DNA of 7,817 bases from Candidatus Kerfeldbacteria bacterium RIFOXYC2_FULL_38_9. Its GTDB lineage: Bacteria; Patescibacteriota; Patescibacteriia; UBA9570; XYC2-FULL-38-9. The position numbers and the translations under genes are program-made. Numbering within the stretch: position 1 is the first letter of the stretch; each line of letters begins with the position of its first letter. The notes below the pieces were generated by a model. It searched no databases and was not told the origin of the DNA. It saw only the letters and a program-made list of their open reading frames with translations. Location: contig MHKJ01000035.1 in assembly GCA_001818355.1 (NCBI GenBank), forward strand, positions 1 through 7,817, in the 5' to 3' direction. Positions 6,104 through 7,817 of the stretch are shown here, one piece after another.

Positions 6104-6193
6104 GCTCTTATGAGCGGGTGACACCGGAGGAGGGTATCCCATGGCGCGCAATAGCAATGAGCACCATGGGAAACCGCAGGTGGCAGGACCCGC
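6104..6193 (+). promoter_or_regulatory. Structured RNA element in the comEC leader, unknown family
   Basis: A G+C-rich rod that ends 32 bases before the comEC ATG. Stems by hand: GCGGGT 6114-6119 with ACCCGC 6188-6193; CACC 6122-6125 with GGTG 6179-6182; GGT 6133-6135 with ACC 6173-6175; an A-A mismatch; then TCCCATGG 6137-6144 with CCATGGGA 6164-6171. A purine-rich bulge 6126-6132 (GGAGGAG) faces only three bases (6176-6178). A small hairpin GCTC 6104-6107 with GAGC 6112-6115 overlaps and competes with the basal stem, and GGG 6132-6134 can alternatively pair with CCC 6138-6140, so the element could switch. It matches no riboswitch class that I recognise. It may be a cis-regulator of comEC or a separate RNA. 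Confidence 0.4.
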
Positions 6194-6225
6194 AAATAAT
6201 ATTAGTTTTGTCATTTAAGAATTTT

Positions 6226-7659
6226 ATGCCTAAGTTTCACAAATCCGTAGTTTTTATTGTTTGCTGTTTAGCCTTAAGTTTTGGTGTTTTTTTAGGCACC
6301 GGCACAAAAGTTTTACCGGTTGTGATATTTTTTCTGTTTTTAGCCGGTTGTTTTGGCTTAGCTTTTTTTTGGCGCGGTTATTTTCAGCTTTTGTCTTTTA
6401 TTTTAATTTTTACAGCCGCGGGTTTTGGCCGCACTTTGCTTTTATCGGATTTTTCTCACAATCCTTATGATAAAGAGCTTACTTTTTCCGCTACTATTGT
6501 TAAAGATGTAGAAATTCTACCAGCCAAACAGCGCCTGGTGGTAAGCTCTAACATTTTAGACGGTTTGGTGCTTTTAGGTGTGGGGTTGCAACCTCGTTAT
6601 AGCATCGGCGACTTGTTGGAAATCACTTGTACTTTGCGTCGTCCCGAACCGTTTGAAACTTTTCAATACGATAAGTTTTTACAACGCTACGGCATCGGTA
6701 GTACTTGTTATTATCCGCAAATTACCAAGGTTGCCGAAAAACCGGGCGTGTTAAAATTTATTTTTTCTTTCAAGAAATTTTTAATTCTCAAACTGCAAAA
6801 ATCTTTGTCAGCACCAGAGCACAGTATTTTGCTTGGTTCTTTATTTGGCGTAAATAAAGCCTTGCCGCTGGCCTGGGAAGAAGCTTTTCGTCGCACCGGC
6901 ACCATTCATTTACTGGTGATTTCCGGATCAAACATAGTGGTGCTTTCGGCTTTGTTGTTAACGGTATTAAAGTCTTTGCCTTTATCGCACCGGACCAATA
7001 TTTTGTTGGTGATAGGAGTGTTAGCGCTTTACGCCATTTTTACCGGCTGGCAACCACCGGCGGTGCGCGCCACTTTTTTTGGCAGTATCGCTTTGGTGGC
7101 TTCTCTTTTGGGCCGCAAAAATCAAGCCTTGCGTTTATTGATCATGGTCGCCACCTTGATGCTGATTTTAAATCCGCTTTTACTTTTGTTTGATGCGGGT
7201 TTTCAACTTTCTTTTTTGGCCACTTTGGGCATTATTGTTTTTTCTAAATTTTTGGAAGAAAAATTAACATTTTTACCTGAATTTTTTGGTCTGCGCGCGG
7301 CTTCGGCTGTAACTTTATCCGCCACTTTTACTACTGCGCCTTTAATCGCTTATTCTTTTCACTCTTTCTCTTTAGTAACTTTGCCGGCCAATTTGATAGT
7401 TGGCCCTTTAATGACTGCGGTCATGCTCTCCGGAGTGGTGGCTGTAGTTTTGGCTGTAATTTTACCCAACACTTTGGCTGGTTGGGTATTACTGCCTGTT
7501 TATTATCTTATTCATTTTACTTTGCAGGTGGTGCAAAAATTTAATCAAATTCCTTATGCCGCCTTTAATTTACCGGAAATTCCGCAGTGGTTATTTCTGT
7601 TGTTGTCCAGTTTCATTTTTTTCGCCACTTGGAAAGTTTATCAAAAACAACGCTTATGA
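6226..7659 (+). CDS. comEC: ComEC/Rec2 membrane (competence) domain protein
   Basis: Inner-membrane channel component for uptake of single-stranded DNA during natural transformation. The 477-aa protein starts with two hydrophobic segments, followed by a soluble stretch of about 90 residues (DUF4131/OB-like position) and then the multi-span Competence domain. Diagnostic motifs are GSLFGVNKALP followed by HLLVISGSN at 228-236 (family HLLAISGxH/N), PPAVRA, and GFQLSF at 325-330. The metallo-beta-lactamase domain that follows in full-length ComEC (about 700-800 aa) is missing here and begins in the next gene, which overlaps this stop by four bases. The frame stays open upstream to GTG 6118, but ATG 6226 is preferred because the upstream codons fall in the structured leader and encode a sequence unlike ComEC, while MPKFHKSVVFIV gives a normal membrane start. 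No SD at this ATG. Confidence 0.92.
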   Translation: MPKFHKSVVFIVCCLALSFGVFLGTGTKVLPVVIFFLFLAGCFGLAFFWRGYFQLLSFILIFTAAGFGRTLLLSDFSHNPYDKELTFSATIVKDVEILPAKQRLVVSSNILDGLVLLGVGLQPRYSIGDLLEITCTLRRPEPFETFQYDKFLQRYGIGSTCYYPQITKVAEKPGVLKFIFSFKKFLILKLQKSLSAPEHSILLGSLFGVNKALPLAWEEAFRRTGTIHLLVISGSNIVVLSALLLTVLKSLPLSHRTNILLVIGVLALYAIFTGWQPPAVRATFFGSIALVASLLGRKNQALRLLIMVATLMLILNPLLLLFDAGFQLSFLATLGIIVFSKFLEEKLTFLPEFFGLRAASAVTLSATFTTAPLIAYSFHSFSLVTLPANLIVGPLMTAVMLSGVVAVVLAVILPNTLAGWVLLPVYYLIHFTLQVVQKFNQIPYAAFNLPEIPQWLFLLLSSFIFFATWKVYQKQRL

Positions 7660-7817
7660 AAAAAATTATTTATTCTTTTATTGTTTTACTTTTTTTAATT
7701 TTATATCCGGCTTGGCAGTGGATACCGAAAACTTCTTCTCAATTGAAAATAGCGGTTTTAAATGTCGGTCAAGGGGATAGTATTTATCTGCGTACGCCCG
7801 CAGGTATGGACATTTTA
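7656..7817 (+). CDS. ComEC-type metallo-beta-lactamase domain protein, 5' part
   Basis: Fifty-four codons are visible before the window ends. The ATG overlaps the comEC stop as ATGA (7656-7659), implying translational coupling. Residues 4-22 form a single hydrophobic signal or anchor segment after KK, so the following domain would lie outside the membrane. IAVLNVGQGDSIYLRTPAG (from about residue 32) is the first strand and turn of the ComEC-family metallo-beta-lactamase fold (family VGQGD motif). The metal-binding HxHxDH motif would lie downstream and cannot be checked. This is most likely the C-terminal nuclease-like half of ComEC made as its own protein. Confidence 0.88.
   Translation, partial: MKKIIYSFIVLLFLILYPAWQWIPKTSSQLKIAVLNVGQGDSIYLRTPAGMDIL

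Noticed and set aside
6114..6193. tRNA, 4.5S SRP RNA or T-box, suggested by the 6-bp end stem and GGTGGCAGGACCC
   Set aside because: There is no T-loop or anticodon arm, no SRP GGAA loop with AGCAG, and no T-box Stem I or intact TGGnACCGCG; the likeness is limited to a few bases.
5777..6214. 145-codon minus-strand ORF across the glmS-comEC gap
   Set aside because: It runs through both RNA islands and both terminators, its peptide shows no recognisable domain, and the structure and T-runs point to the plus strand.
6118..6225. Extending comEC 36 codons upstream to GTG 6118
   Set aside because: The added residues are polar and Trp/Arg-rich, fall in a structured leader, and precede a normal hydrophobic N-terminus beginning at ATG 6226.
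1..7817. CRISPR array, insertion sequence or prophage
   Set aside because: No spaced direct repeats, transposase, integrase or phage genes are visible; the genes are ordinary chromosomal ones.

Overview
The window reads as a piece of an A+T-leaning bacterial chromosome with all genes on the + strand, short gaps and almost no Shine-Dalgarno (SD) sequences. The gene set (B12-dependent ribonucleotide reductase, a small DUF6580-type membrane protein, a DUF1858 protein, release factor 2, GlmS, and a ComEC split into two genes) and the compact leaderless style suggest a Candidate Phyla Radiation (Patescibacteria, Parcubacteria-like) genome. That assignment is inference. TGA, TAA and TAG all serve as stops and an RF2 gene is present, so the UGA-recoded Gracilibacteria/Absconditabacteria are unlikely.

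Layout: 1-1837 is the 3' part of nrdJ. 1896-2471 encodes a multi-pass membrane protein resembling ECF transporter S components, 2488-2715 a 75-aa DUF1858 protein, 2742-3830 prfB (RF2) and 3873-5711 glmS. 5712-6225 is a 514-bp stretch without a conventional gene. 6226-7659 encodes the membrane (competence) part of ComEC. A gene overlapping it by four bases starts at 7656, encodes the start of the metallo-beta-lactamase part of ComEC, and runs off the window.

The 514-bp gap is the most interesting part. In A+T-rich surroundings it holds two G+C-rich islands that fold well by hand. The first (about 5794-6008) has a hairpin, a three-way junction closed by six Watson-Crick pairs, and a long terminator hairpin with a GCAA tetraloop. 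It looks like a free-standing small RNA of about 215 nt that I do not recognise; it also contains a 28-codon ORF with a good SD. The second (6104-6193) is a roughly 80-nt rod just upstream of comEC, with a purine-rich internal loop containing GGAGGAGGG. Between them, a good extended -10 promoter is squeezed between two intrinsic terminators.

Functionally these are housekeeping genes: deoxyribonucleotide synthesis (NrdJ), translation termination (RF2), amino-sugar supply for the cell envelope (GlmS), and DNA uptake (ComEC halves). The membrane protein behind nrdJ could supply the cobamide cofactor NrdJ needs, but that is a hypothesis from adjacency only.
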